From contig NC_071667.1 of NCBI RefSeq assembly GCF_028554725.1, positions 36,599,501 to 36,663,500 on the forward strand: a stretch of 64,000 bases of DNA. The letters are read 5' to 3'. Source of the stretch: Zeugodacus cucurbitae. Taxonomy: Eukaryota > Arthropoda > Insecta > Diptera > Tephritidae. Below, in pieces: positions 11,011-22,181 of this stretch. The notes under the pieces are model-generated. The model was not told the origin of the DNA. It searched no databases and worked only from the letters and a program-made list of their open reading frames with translations. The position numbers and the translations under genes are program-made. How positions within the stretch are numbered: the stretch's first letter is position 1; each line of letters begins with the position of its first letter.

Positions 11011-12560
11011 TCGTCATGGTCGGGATTTCCATTCTGTTCTAAGACAGCGCCTATGGCATATTTGGAAGCATCTGTTGTTAAATCGAACTCTTTTTTATAA
11101 TCGGGATAATGTTAAATGACGTCTTTCGATGTCAATGTGGATTTTATTTTATTAAATGCTGCTTTAGCGTCATTGTTTAATTGGATTTGGATTTTTTTGG
11201 AAACATTTTTTGACATTCTACCTTCTTCACCACGAAGTAGAGTTGTGAGGGGTTTGGATAACTTTGCATAATCTTTTATGAAACGTCTATAGTATCCTGA
11301 AAGTCCTAGAAATGATTTAAGGTCTTTAAGTGTTTTGGGGTATGGAAAATCTACAATACGTTTTACTTTAGATGGGTTTGTGGAAATACCAGCAGAAGAA
11401 ATTATGAATCCTAAAAATTCTACTTGGTTTTTATAGAATTCGCATTTGTCTGCTTGTACTTTCATATTAGCTTTGCGGAGTGTATCAAAAATTTTGTCAA
11501 TATGCTCTGAATGAGATTTTTCATCTTTGCTAAATATTATTATGTCGTCTATATAGACATAACATATTTTTCCTATATATTGTCTCAAAATATCGTCTAA
11601 TGTACGTTGGAATATGGATGGGGCGTTCTTCAGTCCAAAAGGTAATCTTGTGAACTCATACTTTCCGTTGTTCACTGAAAAGGCTGTTTTCTCCACGTCA
11701 GATTCCTTAAGAGGAATTTGATGGAAACCGCTTTTTAAGTCAATTACTGAAAATATTCGGTTTTCTCCTAATTGTGATAGTACTTCATTTATCTCTGGTA
11801 TTGGGTATCTGTCAGCAGTTGTAACTGTGTTTAGTTTCCTGTAATCAATAACTAATCTGAATTTTTTTTCGCCTGATGCATCGTCCTTTTTGGGTACAAC
11901 CCATATTGGTGAATTGTATGGCGACCTTGATTTTCTGATAATACCGTCCTCTAATAGTTTATTTATTTGTTTTTCTACTTCTTGTTTTAAACTGGCAGGA
12001 TATGGGTATGATTTTGAGTAGATAGGTGTATCTGAATTTGTTCTAATTTCCGCTACTACTTTAGTTGTGTACGGTAGTTTTTCATTAGGTTCTGAAAATA
12101 AGTTTCGGTGTTTTTGTACAAGTTGTTTAATTTCATTTTTTTCTGAAGTATTCATATGTTCGTCACGGATTTGGATGGAATGAACATCTTGGGCTCTATA
12201 TTGATGGAGTTGAATTTTACGTTTGTTTGCTACGATCATGAAATTTTCTTTAGTATGGATAATTGCTGATAGTTCCTTTAAACTATCATTTCCAAGAATT
12301 GCGTGAAAAGTTGTAAGAGTGGGTAACAAAAAAAATTTTAATTTGCATTCTTCAATATTAAAAAGATTTAGAAAAGTGTGATGGGTAATGTGTATTTTTC
12401 CACCGATTGAATTTGCGTAAAAAGGGTTATTGTTTTCTTTGGGATTTGGTACTAAATTTGATTGAATATAGTTTTTATTGGAGCCTGTATCGACTAGGAT
12501 TTTTAAAATTTCTCCACTCTTCGTTTTGCAGTTGAAATAAGGTAACGAAGAGCTGTTTAA
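11011..12560 (-). pseudogene. pol: gypsy pol: protease, reverse transcriptase and start of RNase H
   Basis: On the minus strand the sequence starts in the -1 frame relative to gag. A protease motif (ILVDTGSNKNY) lies at about 12500, followed by the long open stretch 11112-12329. This carries RT motifs: FRLVIDYRKLN, FSVIDLKSGFHQI, LPFGLKNAP and YVYIDDIIIF near residue 260 (catalytic YIDD). It ends at a TAA at 11112. Beyond that stop the same frame continues with the first RNase H strand (DLTTDASKYAIGAVL), then meets the deletion junction at about 11010-11030. Breaks are therefore one in-frame stop and loss of the rest of RNase H and the whole integrase. Confidence 0.85.
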
Positions 12561-13906
12561 TCTAAAAAATGTACATCTGTCAGGTCTAGTGATTGTTCGT
12601 TTTCGTCGGTTTGTGTTGTATCGGAAAAGTCATAGTTGTATTCGTTGTTTTGGTAGTCATTGTTGTATTGATAATTTTGTTCGCTGTAAGGTTCAAAGTT
12701 TGAGTTTACATGAAAATTCCTTTGAACTTTTGGTTGCAGATCATTTTTGTTTGAAAAATTTGATGGTCGTTTGACAGTGAATTTGGGATTTGGTCTATTG
12801 GCGTAATTGATAGCATTTGTTCTTAAGCTAACGTCTACATCCATTGGTTGAGGTGGTTTTGGTGGTCTTGGAGGGGGATTATTTGGTGGTTGATTAAATG
12901 GATTTTGATTATGAAAACCATGTTGTTGGTTTACTGGATTTTGGGGATACCGTTGTTGACCATAAGGATTAAATATTTGATTTGGTTTTGGTATAAAGGC
13001 TAACTCGGAATGGAATTTGGTTTGAGGAGGTTGTCGATTAGGATTTGGAAAAAAATTCTGTTGTTGGAATTGTTGTCTAGGAAATTGATTGTTAGCGTGA
13101 TTTGCTCTAAAGTTTTGATTTTCTAACTTCAGGCAAAGGTGAAGAGCTTCTGGTAGGCTTTTTGGTTCTCTGATGCCGAGAAGCCTAGGAAGGTCACCCG
13201 AAAGTCCTCTGACAAACGTGTCAAGGGCTTTAGCACGGTAGTTTTCCGTAAGAAGATGTATTGCTTCCTCTCCTACTTCCATACAACCAATTTTGTTGAG
13301 GATTAATGATAGGTGCGAATACACTTTTTGGTAAAATTCATTAATCGTTAGTCTTCCCTGTATGAGACAAGTCATTTGATACTCTAAAGTACCAATGTCT
13401 CTTTTGTCTGCATAATGGGTAGTTAGACAACGAGATATTGCCGTCCAATCTAAAGGCGTGTTATACGACTCTAGTGCTATATCTGCTTTCCCTATAATTT
13501 TGTTTCTAATTACATTTAGAATACCGAAATAGCGTGGAGTGCCTTTTGAGGGTTCGTATATCCTCAAAATCCGCTCGACACTCTTTTTCCAGGAGGTAAA
13601 CTCCGAAGCGTTTCCTGAAAATTCTCGTAGTGATCGCACTACGTCGGGAATTTTGTCCATTTCGTTCATGTTGTCTCTGTATCTTTCGTCTATAGTTTGA
13701 TCCCTAATGTTTTGGTTCATACCATTATTCAAAATACTTTGTATTATGCTTTGTCCGTCCGTCTGTAACATCTGAGTTACAGCGTTTTTAACTAAATGTG
13801 CCAATTCTGGCGAAATTTGGGTGCCAGAACCGGAAGGTCCTGTTGGTGCAACGGGAGTTGTATTCCCTAGCACTGGTGGTCTTATTAAATTATTTGGGTT
13901 AGACAT
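12557..13906 (-). CDS. gag: gypsy gag, full-length open frame
   Basis: 449 codons are open from the ATG at 13906. The N-terminal and central part is helical with capsid-like runs (REFSGNASEFTSWKKSVERIL, LTTHYADKRDIGTLEYQM). A glutamine/asparagine/proline-rich tail follows and the acidic C-terminus ends HFLD. No CCHC zinc knuckle is visible, which is usual for the 17.6/297-like errantivirus gag proteins. It would form the particle that packages element RNA. The stop codon overlaps the start of the pol frame, with a candidate slippery heptamer just before it. This is the only ORF of the element that seems undamaged. Confidence 0.8.
   Translation of the reverse strand: MSNPNNLIRPPVLGNTTPVAPTGPSGSGTQISPELAHLVKNAVTQMLQTDGQSIIQSILNNGMNQNIRDQTIDERYRDNMNEMDKIPDVVRSLREFSGNASEFTSWKKSVERILRIYEPSKGTPRYFGILNVIRNKIIGKADIALESYNTPLDWTAISRCLTTHYADKRDIGTLEYQMTCLIQGRLTINEFYQKVYSHLSLILNKIGCMEVGEEAIHLLTENYRAKALDTFVRGLSGDLPRLLGIREPKSLPEALHLCLKLENQNFRANHANNQFPRQQFQQQNFFPNPNRQPPQTKFHSELAFIPKPNQIFNPYGQQRYPQNPVNQQHGFHNQNPFNQPPNNPPPRPPKPPQPMDVDVSLRTNAINYANRPNPKFTVKRPSNFSNKNDLQPKVQRNFHVNSNFEPYSEQNYQYNNDYQNNEYNYDFSDTTQTDENEQSLDLTDVHFLD
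12563..12569 (-). promoter_or_regulatory. Candidate -1 ribosomal frameshift site (gag to pol)
   Basis: The minus strand reads TTTTTTA in gag phase T TTT TTA, three codons before the gag stop. Slipping back one base enters the protease frame, which is open from this point. This is the X XXY YYZ form known from retroelements. It has not been tested, and I did not assess downstream structure. Confidence 0.6.
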
Positions 13907-14522
13907 TTTTGGAGAGGTCCTTATATTATTGTGTTATTTATTTTGTTTTAATTAAAATTTATGTTATCCTGTCTAGGAATGGGTTATTTATACTCTAGAG
14001 GGTCCGGTCAACTCCTGAGTTGGCTACGGAATCGCAGAGATAATTAATGTTATTTGTTAAAAATATTTTTTTATAGGCTGTACAAGCCTTATTTTATTTG
14101 ATTTGTTTATATTATGAACAATTTTGTATATTGTTAAATTTGCTTAATATAGATTTAACTTTTACTAATTTTCGTGAGAGGAAGAGAAAAATATGTTTCC
14201 TCCTTGTATAACAATTCACTTGATTCTTTTAAAAACTTTCACAATTTTAAAACAATTTTTGTTTTGAAGGATATTAAATGGAAATACATATATGTACATA
14301 TATTCACTCTTTTAAACTTTTGAATTCTTTTAATTTATTTTGGTTTCTACAAATTTTCACAATCTTAACCTATTTCTTACATTATGATCAGCTTCATGGC
14401 GGCTGGCTTTTTACCGAAACTTCCCGTACCGAACAACTATTTCGAGTTGCTTCCCGTTTAGCACTGCATATGGTGCTTTTTTACCGAAACTTCTCGTGCC
14501 GTATATTTTAGGCTCGGGCGCC
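13907..14522 (-). other. gypsy 5' leader with primer-binding site
   Basis: Noncoding leader between the 5' LTR and gag. On the minus strand, directly after the LTR end, it reads TGGCGCCCGAGCC (14510-14523), a tRNA-type primer site beginning TGG as expected. The primer tRNA is not identified. A TTTTTACCGAAACTTC motif occurs twice, at about 14405-14425 and 14479-14495. Confidence 0.65.
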
Positions 14523-14820
14523 AGTTAATGACTTATTAATTACAAAGTCAAAAAAATGAATATTTTATGGTCAAGAGTGACCTTTATTGATTGAAATCAA
14601 CTTAACAACTAACTCTAATTTACAATTAAACATATTCTTAATATTGCCTAAATCTACCTGCGGCAGCAATTTTGGTTAACGTTATGGCGGATGTTGGTTT
14701 CTGGTTACTTTCGCTTATGCGGCGCATGGCGGATGTTGTTCCCAATTGTTTGATTCTGCTGACTAAACGTCTCGAATATTTCCTATTGGGTGATAGTTGA
14801 CGTCGGCAGTTATTGGTTTA
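14523..14820 (-). repeat. 5' LTR of gypsy element, truncated
   Basis: It matches 9503-9800 with about two differences. The outer 24 bases present in the 3' LTR (9801-9824) are absent. Instead the 3' tail of CR1-like LINE copy 2 starts at 14821. Confidence 0.85.
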
Positions 14821-15022
14821 TTATTATTAACCCAAACGATTACCCTCCTCCCGCCCAACCGACGCGTGGGGCGCAGTCCGCATACGAGCGGAATTTGCCG
14901 AGTCTAGAAAGGCAAGAGATTTTTAAGCGTCCGGTTCTCAAACTGCTCAGCTACAGAAAGAAACATTTCAACAGCTGAGATTTAAAAATTTATAAAAACA
15001 AAAAGTTAAAAATTTCTGAATA

Positions 15023-17583
15023 TTATTTATTAAGAGAAGACAAAATAGTTTTTTTGATGCTAAATATTGAGTCAGATGGATCAAATGTGCTGGAATGCGA
15101 ATTAAAATCATGACATATTCGGCAGAATGGTTCATTTAACTCAAAATTTGTTCTAGAAGATTTTAGAAATAATGGTCTAAACTGCCTGGATGAACGCAAT
15201 GGGACATTAAACTTAATATCAGACAAAAGGAATGAACTACAAACTAAACCATTCAGAAGTTTTACTAGAAAAATTATACCTAGCATTTCTCTGCGACTAG
15301 TGAGTGTGGGAAGATTTATAAGTTTTAAACGACTAGTATACGGGGGAAGATTCAATCTTGAATCCCAATGTAAGTGGCCTAAAGCAAAAAGTAAAAATTG
15401 TTTTTGAACGGACTCAAGCTTATCAGAATGGGATTGATAGCTAGGATTCCATACCACAGAACCATACTCCAATATAGGCCTTACCAATGTTGTAAAAAGA
15501 ATTTTAGTAATATACGGATCACTAAATTCTTTAGACCAACGTTTAACAAAGCTAAGAGCACCTTTAGCTTTTAAGACAATTGAATTTACATGAGAATTAA
15601 AATTTAGTTTAGGGTCCATATTAACTCCTAAATCAACAAAGCTAAAAACTTGCTCTAAACTGAAGTTATTTATTACATAGGGGGAAAGATCAACAGTTCT
15701 ACGGGAAAAGCACATCGTTTTACATTTTTTAAGATTCAGTGGCATATCATTTTTGTGACACCAAGTAACTAAATTATTTAAATCCGATTGCAACTCAGTC
15801 CTTTCGTTATGAGAAGTATATGATTTAAAAAGTTTTACATCATCCGCATATAATAAAATTTCTGAAAACTTAATTACTGAAGGTATATCATTGATGAACA
15901 ACAAGAACAGAATCGGGCCGAGATGACTACCCTGTGGAACCCCTGAAGTGACACTAATTGAATCGGATAATGTATTATTAAATAAAACTTGTTGTTTTCT
16001 GTTAGTAAGATATGAAATAAAACTTGTTGTTTTCTGTTAGTAAGATATGAGGATACCCATTCAAGAAGTCTTGGTTGAAAACCAAGAAGATTCAGTTTTT
16101 GCAAAAGAATTGAGTGGTTTACTCTATCGAATGCTTTACTAAAGTCTGTATATATAACATCAGTATTCTTATTATCCCTAAAACCCATTGACACATGGTT
16201 TACAAATTCAAGCAAGTTAGTTACTGTAGATTTCCCTTTACAAAATCCATGCTGAGAGAATGAAATTAAAGGAGAGATTAAGAAAGTTATTTGGTCAGTG
16301 ACAATAGCTTCAAAAAGTTTGGGTATAGCTGACATTTTAGCTATCCCCCTATAGTTCTCAACAGATGATCTAACTCCACTTTTATGCAAAGGTAATATAA
16401 AAGAGTTTTTCCACATTGACGGAAAAATACCTTGTTTAAGAGATAGGTTAAAAAGCTTAGTTAAGGGCAGATAGATATATTTTGCGCAATTTTTAAGAAA
16501 GCTTGAGGGAATCATATCAGGGCCATATTTAAACGAATCTTTTAACGTAACTAAATAATTTAAGACATCTGTTTCAGAAATAATTGGTGTATTAATTACA
16601 GTACTCGGACATAACACTTGATGATATGGCACATTCATAGGGTAGTTTGAACAATAATTGGATTTGAAGAATTCTGCAAACATATTAGAAATAATATAAT
16701 TGTCACATGACATTGTTGATTTATATTTCATCGCGGACGGAAAATTTGAAATCCTGCGTTTGGAGTTAACGAAACCATAAAACAATTTCGGATTACGAAT
16801 AATATTATTTTTTACTTTGATTATGTAGTTTTTATAACATTTTTTGTTAAGTTCCTCAAACTGACGACGCAATTTAGAATATTTTAAATAGTCAACAAGA
16901 GCTCCAGTTCTTTTATAAAGTTTAAAAGCACGAGCTTTTTTATTTTTTAATTTACATAGCTCATTCGAATACCACAAATTTGAACTTTTTCTTTTGATAA
17001 TAAAACATTTCGGAACAAATCTTTCAAAAATATTAAAAATTGTTTCATTAAAATGTGATACATTTAATTCAATATTACCACTATAATCAGGCCAAGTCAA
17101 TTTAGAAAGTTCACAATTAATCTTTTTGAAGTTAGCTTTCGCAAAGTTGAACCGAGAACAAAGGTCCTGTTTGTTGCATACAAGTAATTCGTCTATGATT
17201 TCGATATTAATTTCCAAGGCAGGGTGATAAGAGTCCTCTGGCAAAACTAAAGGATCAGATCGGACCACAGAAACTGTTGAAGTATTATCAACATAGACCA
17301 AATCTAAGAATTTACCAAACTTGTTCGGAATTAAGTTAATTTGGTTAAGACCCATCCCAGACATTTCTTCCAAAAACTCATTAAAGCTTAAACGAGTGCA
17401 AAAAGGGGTAATGCAATCGTCAACAGATTTCCAAGATACACACGGTAAATTGAAATTGCCTAGAACAATTATGTAATCAGTATTCTTAGCAATTGAAAAA
17501 ACATTATTTATTAAAGAAACATGCTGCGTATATACAGATAAGTCCGATTGAGGTGTCAGACTTTTTGAATTGTCGTAGAAAAA
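15023..17583 (-). pseudogene. CR1-like endonuclease/reverse transcriptase ORF, copy 2, frameshifted
   Basis: From about 17580 the frame holds part of an APE-type endonuclease (YIIVLGNFNLP, where GDFN is usual, so a catalytic D is N here). It then continues as in copy 1 through TDFSKAFDRVNH. A 35-base tandem duplication at 15981-16050 shifts the frame between the SSYLTNRKQQVLF segment and the GVPQGS segment. The remainder (15023-15904, including LLYADDVKLF) is open in another frame and ends KKTILSSLNK, which is probably the native C-terminus. The element therefore cannot make full RT. Confidence 0.8.
15981..16050. repeat. 35-base perfect tandem duplication in CR1 copy 2
   Basis: Units 15981-16015 and 16016-16050 both start AATAAAACTTGTTG and end GATATGA. 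Copy 1 has the unit once. A 35-base gain is not a multiple of three and explains the frameshift. Confidence 0.92.
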
Positions 17584-17669
17584 TGGTCAGAAAATTTATT
17601 GCAAAAGAAAACAACAAAACAATATTCAAGATTTTTTCTCTTCATAGTAAATACATATGTATGTAAATG

Positions 17670-19257
17670 TTTTTTTTTTCATATATTTCTTTATTTATTG
17701 AATCTGCTCTTTGGAGCCTAACAATAAGTTATAAAAATCTTAATTCTAATTAAAACTAGACAAGCTCAACCAATTGATTGAGTTGTTTTGGTGAAACGTT
17801 GCTCCTCAGTGTGCTGGCATATCTCTTCTTTTTAGACGTGATGGATTACAAGAATGTAATAAAGCATTAGCCAATGGGTTTGGGTGATCTCGGAGTTTGG
17901 ATAAATATTTATTTCTGCTGTTCTCTACTTCTTTCTTTACCATGAGAATACCAAGATCTTTATGGATATTTTCATTACGCATATACCATGGTGAGCACGT
18001 GATTGTTCTAAGCATTTTTGATTGGAATCTCTGAATTATATCGATATTGGTTGCACAGTTCGAACCCCACAGTTGGATGCCGTACATCCAAATCGGCTTT
18101 ATGACCGCGTTATATAACAGAACTTTGTTGTCTAGGCTAAGTTTTGAATTTTTATTTAAAAGCCAATTTAAATGTGCTGCTCTTATCTTCATGCAGGTTA
18201 TTTTGCTCGATATGTGTTTTCTCCACGTGAGCCTTCTATCCAAGTGAATACCAAGATATGTTACTTCAGTCGCTTGAGGTTATAAAATATTGTTCATTTT
18301 AACTACCGGGCACGTTTTCGGTCTTAGAGAAAATGTAACATGCTTGCATTTATACGCCCGTTTGCTAGCCATTCTTCGACAAAAATCAAATGCCCTCCTA
18401 ATACTTTTGATGCTATAATTGGGCATTTGTTTCGGCTCACTAAAGCTGTGTCATCCGCAAAAGTTGATGTCAAAATATTACTAGCTGTTGGAAGGTCTGC
18501 TGTATATATTATGTATAGAGTTGGCCCTAAAACACTGCCCTGAGGTACACCAGCTCTTATTGGTCGTTCTTCAGATATGAAGTCTCCTACTTTGACAGTA
18601 AACTTTCTATTTTTTAAATAAGACTCCAAGGTTTTATGCATTTCGAGAGGTAAGCTTTTTTTAATCTTATATAAAAGCCCGTCATGCCACACTTTATCGA
18701 ACGCCTGAGCCACATCTAGAAATATAGCAGAACAGTACTCTCTATACTCGAACGCCTTTCTGATTTCGTTAGTAATTCTATTTTCTTGTTCTACAGTGCC
18801 ATGTTTTGCACGAAACCCGAATTGGTGCGTTGGTATTACATTATTTTCACTTTTTCAAATATTTTAGAAAGACAGGGTAGAAGACTGATTGGTCTGTATG
18901 AAGACGGCTGTGTCAAGTCTTTACCAGGTTTCTCTATCATGATGATCTGCGACTTTTTCGATGAACTTGGATAGTACCCGAAACTGAAAATAGCGTTAAA
19001 GAGCAAGGAGAGCACTGTTAAAGCAATATTTGGTAACTCAATTAGCATTTTTGCAGTAATTTTATCGTGTCCTGCCGACTTTTTTCGATTCAGCTCTTTT
19101 ATGATTTTAATAATTTCAGAAGATGACGTTTGAATAGACCCAAGCGACTCGTTAGCGCTATTGGAGATGAATGGCAGCTTAAAGCTGTTCTTTGGGCAAT
19201 TAGGTTGAAATACCTTTGCTAAGTGATTTGCAAAACAATTTGCCTTATCCTCGTCAC
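17670..19257 (-). pseudogene. Jockey LINE, 5'-truncated copy (element C)
   Basis: Minus-strand copy of the same Jockey family as the intact element at 53117-57627. It has a 3' poly(A) (T-run at 17670-17679), a 3' UTR with the TTATTGTTAGGC block, and the C-terminus at 17806-18243 (RRLTWRKHISSKI, MYGIQLWGSNC, SRLKRRDMPAH). RT is at 18324-18713 (AQAFDKVWHDGLLYK, AGVPQGSVLGP, TFADDTALVS) and early RT at 18836-19282 (SYRPISLLPCLSKIFE). Frames break at about 18250-18330 and 18715-18850. The insertion is flanked by ATGTAAATG at 17661-17669 and 19258-19266. It is an inactive truncated insertion. Confidence 0.85.
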
Positions 19258-19266
19258 ATGTAAATG

Positions 19267-20242
19267 TAAATATGTTTTTCATGTAAATCCATATGTTTTA
19301 TTGAAGCAAATAAATGAATGAATTTTTTAAGTTTAAAAATGCATTTAATATTATAAAAACAGATAATTTATGTATATATTTGGAAAAGTAAATTATTCGA
19401 AAAAGTAAATTACCCAAAATACCAATCGATTTACCTTTCGAGAGTATACTGTATATACATATGTTTAGATACATTCTTATGTGTGTGGAGTAAAGTCGAG
19501 CTGTATATGATTGTCTGTCTTAGCAAAGAACGTATAATAATAAGAAGGTGCAAATCATAGCTATGTCAAAATACGCGCGATCACACCACTTGTTTCTTCT
19601 ACTGTACTAGCATAAAAGCAAAAGTGACGACAAGCGTAAGTGTATTGATGAATGTGGGCGCGAATCTGATTTGCGTTCATAGGCATAAATGTTTTGCTGA
19701 ATGTTTGGCAGATGAGCAAATATTTTCATGAAATATTATAAGTATTAAAGTAAAGAAAATATGCTATTGAAATGACTATATGAACGTAAATCTGCAAAAA
19801 TTCCTTTTAAAAAAGGGTTATTAAAAAAGTTGCAGCATTACAGAATTCGAACGTAAATGCTCGGGACCGCATTTCGTTAACTCCTTCGCGCTTACAATCT
19901 GCGCTATAGGGAAAATGGAAATGCGAGAGCCTTAGCCAGTGTTTTGTTCTGATCATTTGCGACTGTTTGTTAGCATTGTTCCCAGTTTACTTTTTTATTT
20001 CGAAGTGCCGAGTTTTCGATGTTTCCTTATAATTTCGCACTCAAAAAGTTGCGAGTTAGCATTTGCGTTCAAAACGTTCTTTGTCACAGTTCAGTAGCAA
20101 TCACAGTTCGAAACTTGCAATCACGAATGTAGCAATCACAGTAGCAATTTTAGTTGCGATTTCGATAATTTTGGGTACGGTGTTTACAAAAGCAGTTAAT
20201 TGTACCCAAAATTTATTAATTAATTAAGCAAGCAAGTTAATT
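19267..20242. other. No gene recognised; AT-rich spacer
   Basis: There is no ORF with a recognisable domain. GCAATCACAG-type short motifs recur around 20090-20145 and again at 23690-23750, beyond the RTE element, so both may belong to one older sequence split by later insertions. This is weak. Confidence 0.5.
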
Positions 20243-20282
20243 AACAATTATATATATATATATATTTGGCGTAGGAACCGCT

Positions 20283-20935
20283 TTAAGCGATTATAGCCGA
20301 ATCCACCAGAGCGCGCCACTCATTCCCCCTTTTTGCTTTTTGGCGCCAACTGGAAACACCAAGTGAAGCCAGGTCACTTTGCACTTGGTCTTTCCACCGG
20401 AGTAGAGGACGTCCTCTTCCGCGGCTTCCTCCAGCGGGTACTGCATCGAATACTTTCAGAGCTGGAGTGTTTTCTTCCATCCGTACAACATGACCTAGCC
20501 AGCGTAGCCGCTGTCTTTTTATTCGCTGAACTATGTCAATGTCGTCGTATAAATCGTACAGCTCATCGTTCCATCGTCTGCGGTATTCGCCGTTGCCAAT
20601 GTTTAGAGGACCATAAATCTTGCGCAAAACCTTTCTCTCGAAAACCCCAAGAGTCGTCTCATCGGATGTTGTCATCGTCCACGCTTCAGCGCCATACATC
20701 AGGACGGGAATAATGAGCGACTTATAGAGTTTGATTTTGGTTCGTCGAGAGAGGACTTTACTTTTCAATTGCCTACTCAGTCCAAAGTAGCACCTGTTGG
20801 CAAGAGTGATTCTGCGTTGGATTTCAAGGCTGACATTGTTGGTGTTGTTAATGCTGGTTCCCAGATAAACGAAATTATCTACAACTTCAAAGTTATGACT
20901 GTCAACAGTGACATCTCATCTCATAACATATTTTC
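20283..20935 (-). pseudogene. RTE C-terminal region of ORF2, copy 1
   Basis: The 161-codon open stretch 20283-20768 contains LYKSLIIPVLMYGAEAWT, FERKVLRKIYGP, RLRWLGHVVRMEENTPALK and GRGRPLLRW, the C-terminal domain typical of RTE/BovB-class LINEs. The upstream part 20769-20935 (LEIQRR-type segment) is similar to 48060-48200 of copy 2. It then stops at a deletion junction at about 20925-20940, and the FRQGDS and YADD RT motifs are missing. Confidence 0.8.
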
Positions 20936-20939
20936 ATAA

Positions 20940-22181
20940 AATTTTCGAGCATTACCCATGTCGGCCAGCTTTTCAAGCTTTTCATACTAACGCATTTCGG
21001 CCTCTTTCTTTTTACGTCTGCAAATGCGTCTCGCTTTCCTCTTCAGTTCTCGATATCTATTCCACCCCGAACGTGTTGTGGTCGATCGCAAAGTTGCGAG
21101 GTAGGCAGTCTGTTTTCTCTCCACTGCGGAACGACAATTCTCATCGTACCAACTGGTTTTTTTGCGTTGCCGGAGACCTATTGTTTCGGCTGCAGCGGTA
21201 TACAATGAGTTTGAGATGCCGTTCCACAGCTCCCTTTTATCGAGATGCTGATGAGTGCTCTCAGAGAGCAGGAGTGCAAATCGCCTAGAAAATCATTCGG
21301 CTGTCGGTTGTGATTGCAGCTTTTTCTTGTGTTTGTTGACGGGCGTTCTTTGCTGCACAGAGGCGAGTGCGTATCTTTGCTGCAACTAGATAATGGTCCG
21401 AGTCAATGTTTGGTCCTCGGAGCGTACGCACGTCTAAAACACTGGAGACATGTCTTCCGTCTATCACAACGTGATCGATTTGATTGCGCGTGTTTCGATC
21501 AGGGGACAGCCACGTTGCTTGATGAATTTTTTTATGCTGGAATCTGGTACTACAGACAACCATATTTCGGGCCCCAGCGAAGTCGATCAGCCTCAGGCCG
21601 TTTGGCGATGTTTCGTCATGGAGCCTGAATTTTCCGACTGTTGTGCCAAAGACACCTTCTTTACCCACCCTGGCGTTAAAATCGCCAATCACGATTTTGA
21701 CATCGTGGCGGGGGCAGCGCTCATAGGTGCATTCTAGGCGCTCATAGAAAGCATCTTTGGTCACATCGTCCTTCTCTTCCGTTGGGGCATGGGCGCAAAT
21801 CAGCGATATGTTGAAGAACCTCGCTTTGATGCGGATTGTGGCAAGACGTTCATCCACCGGGGTGAATGCCAGGACTCGGCGACGTAGTCTCTCTCCCACC
21901 ACAAATCCAACACCAAATTTGCGCTCCTTTATATGGCCGCTGTAGTAGATGTCACAAGGACCCACCTTCTTCCGTTCTTGTCCCGTCCATCGCACTTCTT
22001 GGACGGCGGTGATGTCAGCCTTTAGTTGTATGTGGACATCAACCAGCTGGGCAGAGGCACCTTCCCAATTAAGGGTCCGCACATTCCAGGTGCATGCCCT
22101 TAAATCAATATGCTTAAAACGTTTGCAGGGGTCGTCATCAAAAGGGCGGTGTCTCATCCGAGGCTCTGTGTTTGTTTTCAT
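20940..22181 (-). pseudogene. RTE endonuclease and linker, copy 1
   Basis: On the minus strand 22181-21285 is a 298-codon open frame with an APE-type endonuclease: ACTWNVRTLN near residue 30, QEVRWTG near residue 61, IGDFNARVG near residue 166 and SDHYLVAAKI near residue 264. All the expected catalytic motifs are visible. A frame change at about 21290 leads to 20987-21205 (KKTSWYDENCRSAVERKQ, RRICRRKKKEAEMR), the basic linker between endonuclease and RT. The RT core that should follow is deleted. The ATG at 22181 is a plausible natural start because 5' UTR-like sequence lies upstream. Confidence 0.8.

Larger units (their letters stand above)
9503..14820 (-). mobile_element. Ty3/gypsy errantivirus-like LTR retrotransposon, internally deleted
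   Basis: Minus-strand element. Its parts are 5' LTR (14523-14820), primer site, leader, gag (12557-13906), protease-RT (about 11020-12560), an env-like ORF (9819 to about 11010), polypurine tract and 3' LTR (9503-9824). The gene order and the gag-pol frame relation fit the insect errantivirus group. RNase H stops early and is joined directly to the env-like sequence, so most of RNase H and all of integrase are missing. The LTRs differ at only about two positions over their shared 297 bases, so the insertion is recent even though it is defective. The 5' LTR is cut short at 14820, where a CR1-like LINE begins. Confidence 0.85.
14821..17583 (-). mobile_element. CR1-like LINE, copy 2
   Basis: Minus-strand LINE nearly identical to copy 1 (1916-4366) but longer at the 5' end. 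The 3' end is a short TAATAATAA tail that abuts the gypsy LTR. The 5' end at about 17583 is truncated within the endonuclease. The remains of the LTR are not found beyond 17583, so the insertion came with a loss of target sequence or followed an earlier break. The short flank 17584-17660 shows nothing. Confidence 0.8.

Noticed and set aside
14821..17583. CR1 copy 2 and gypsy treated as one element
   Set aside because: The LINE has its own 3' UTR shared with copy 1, and the gypsy LTR is simply cut at the LINE tail.
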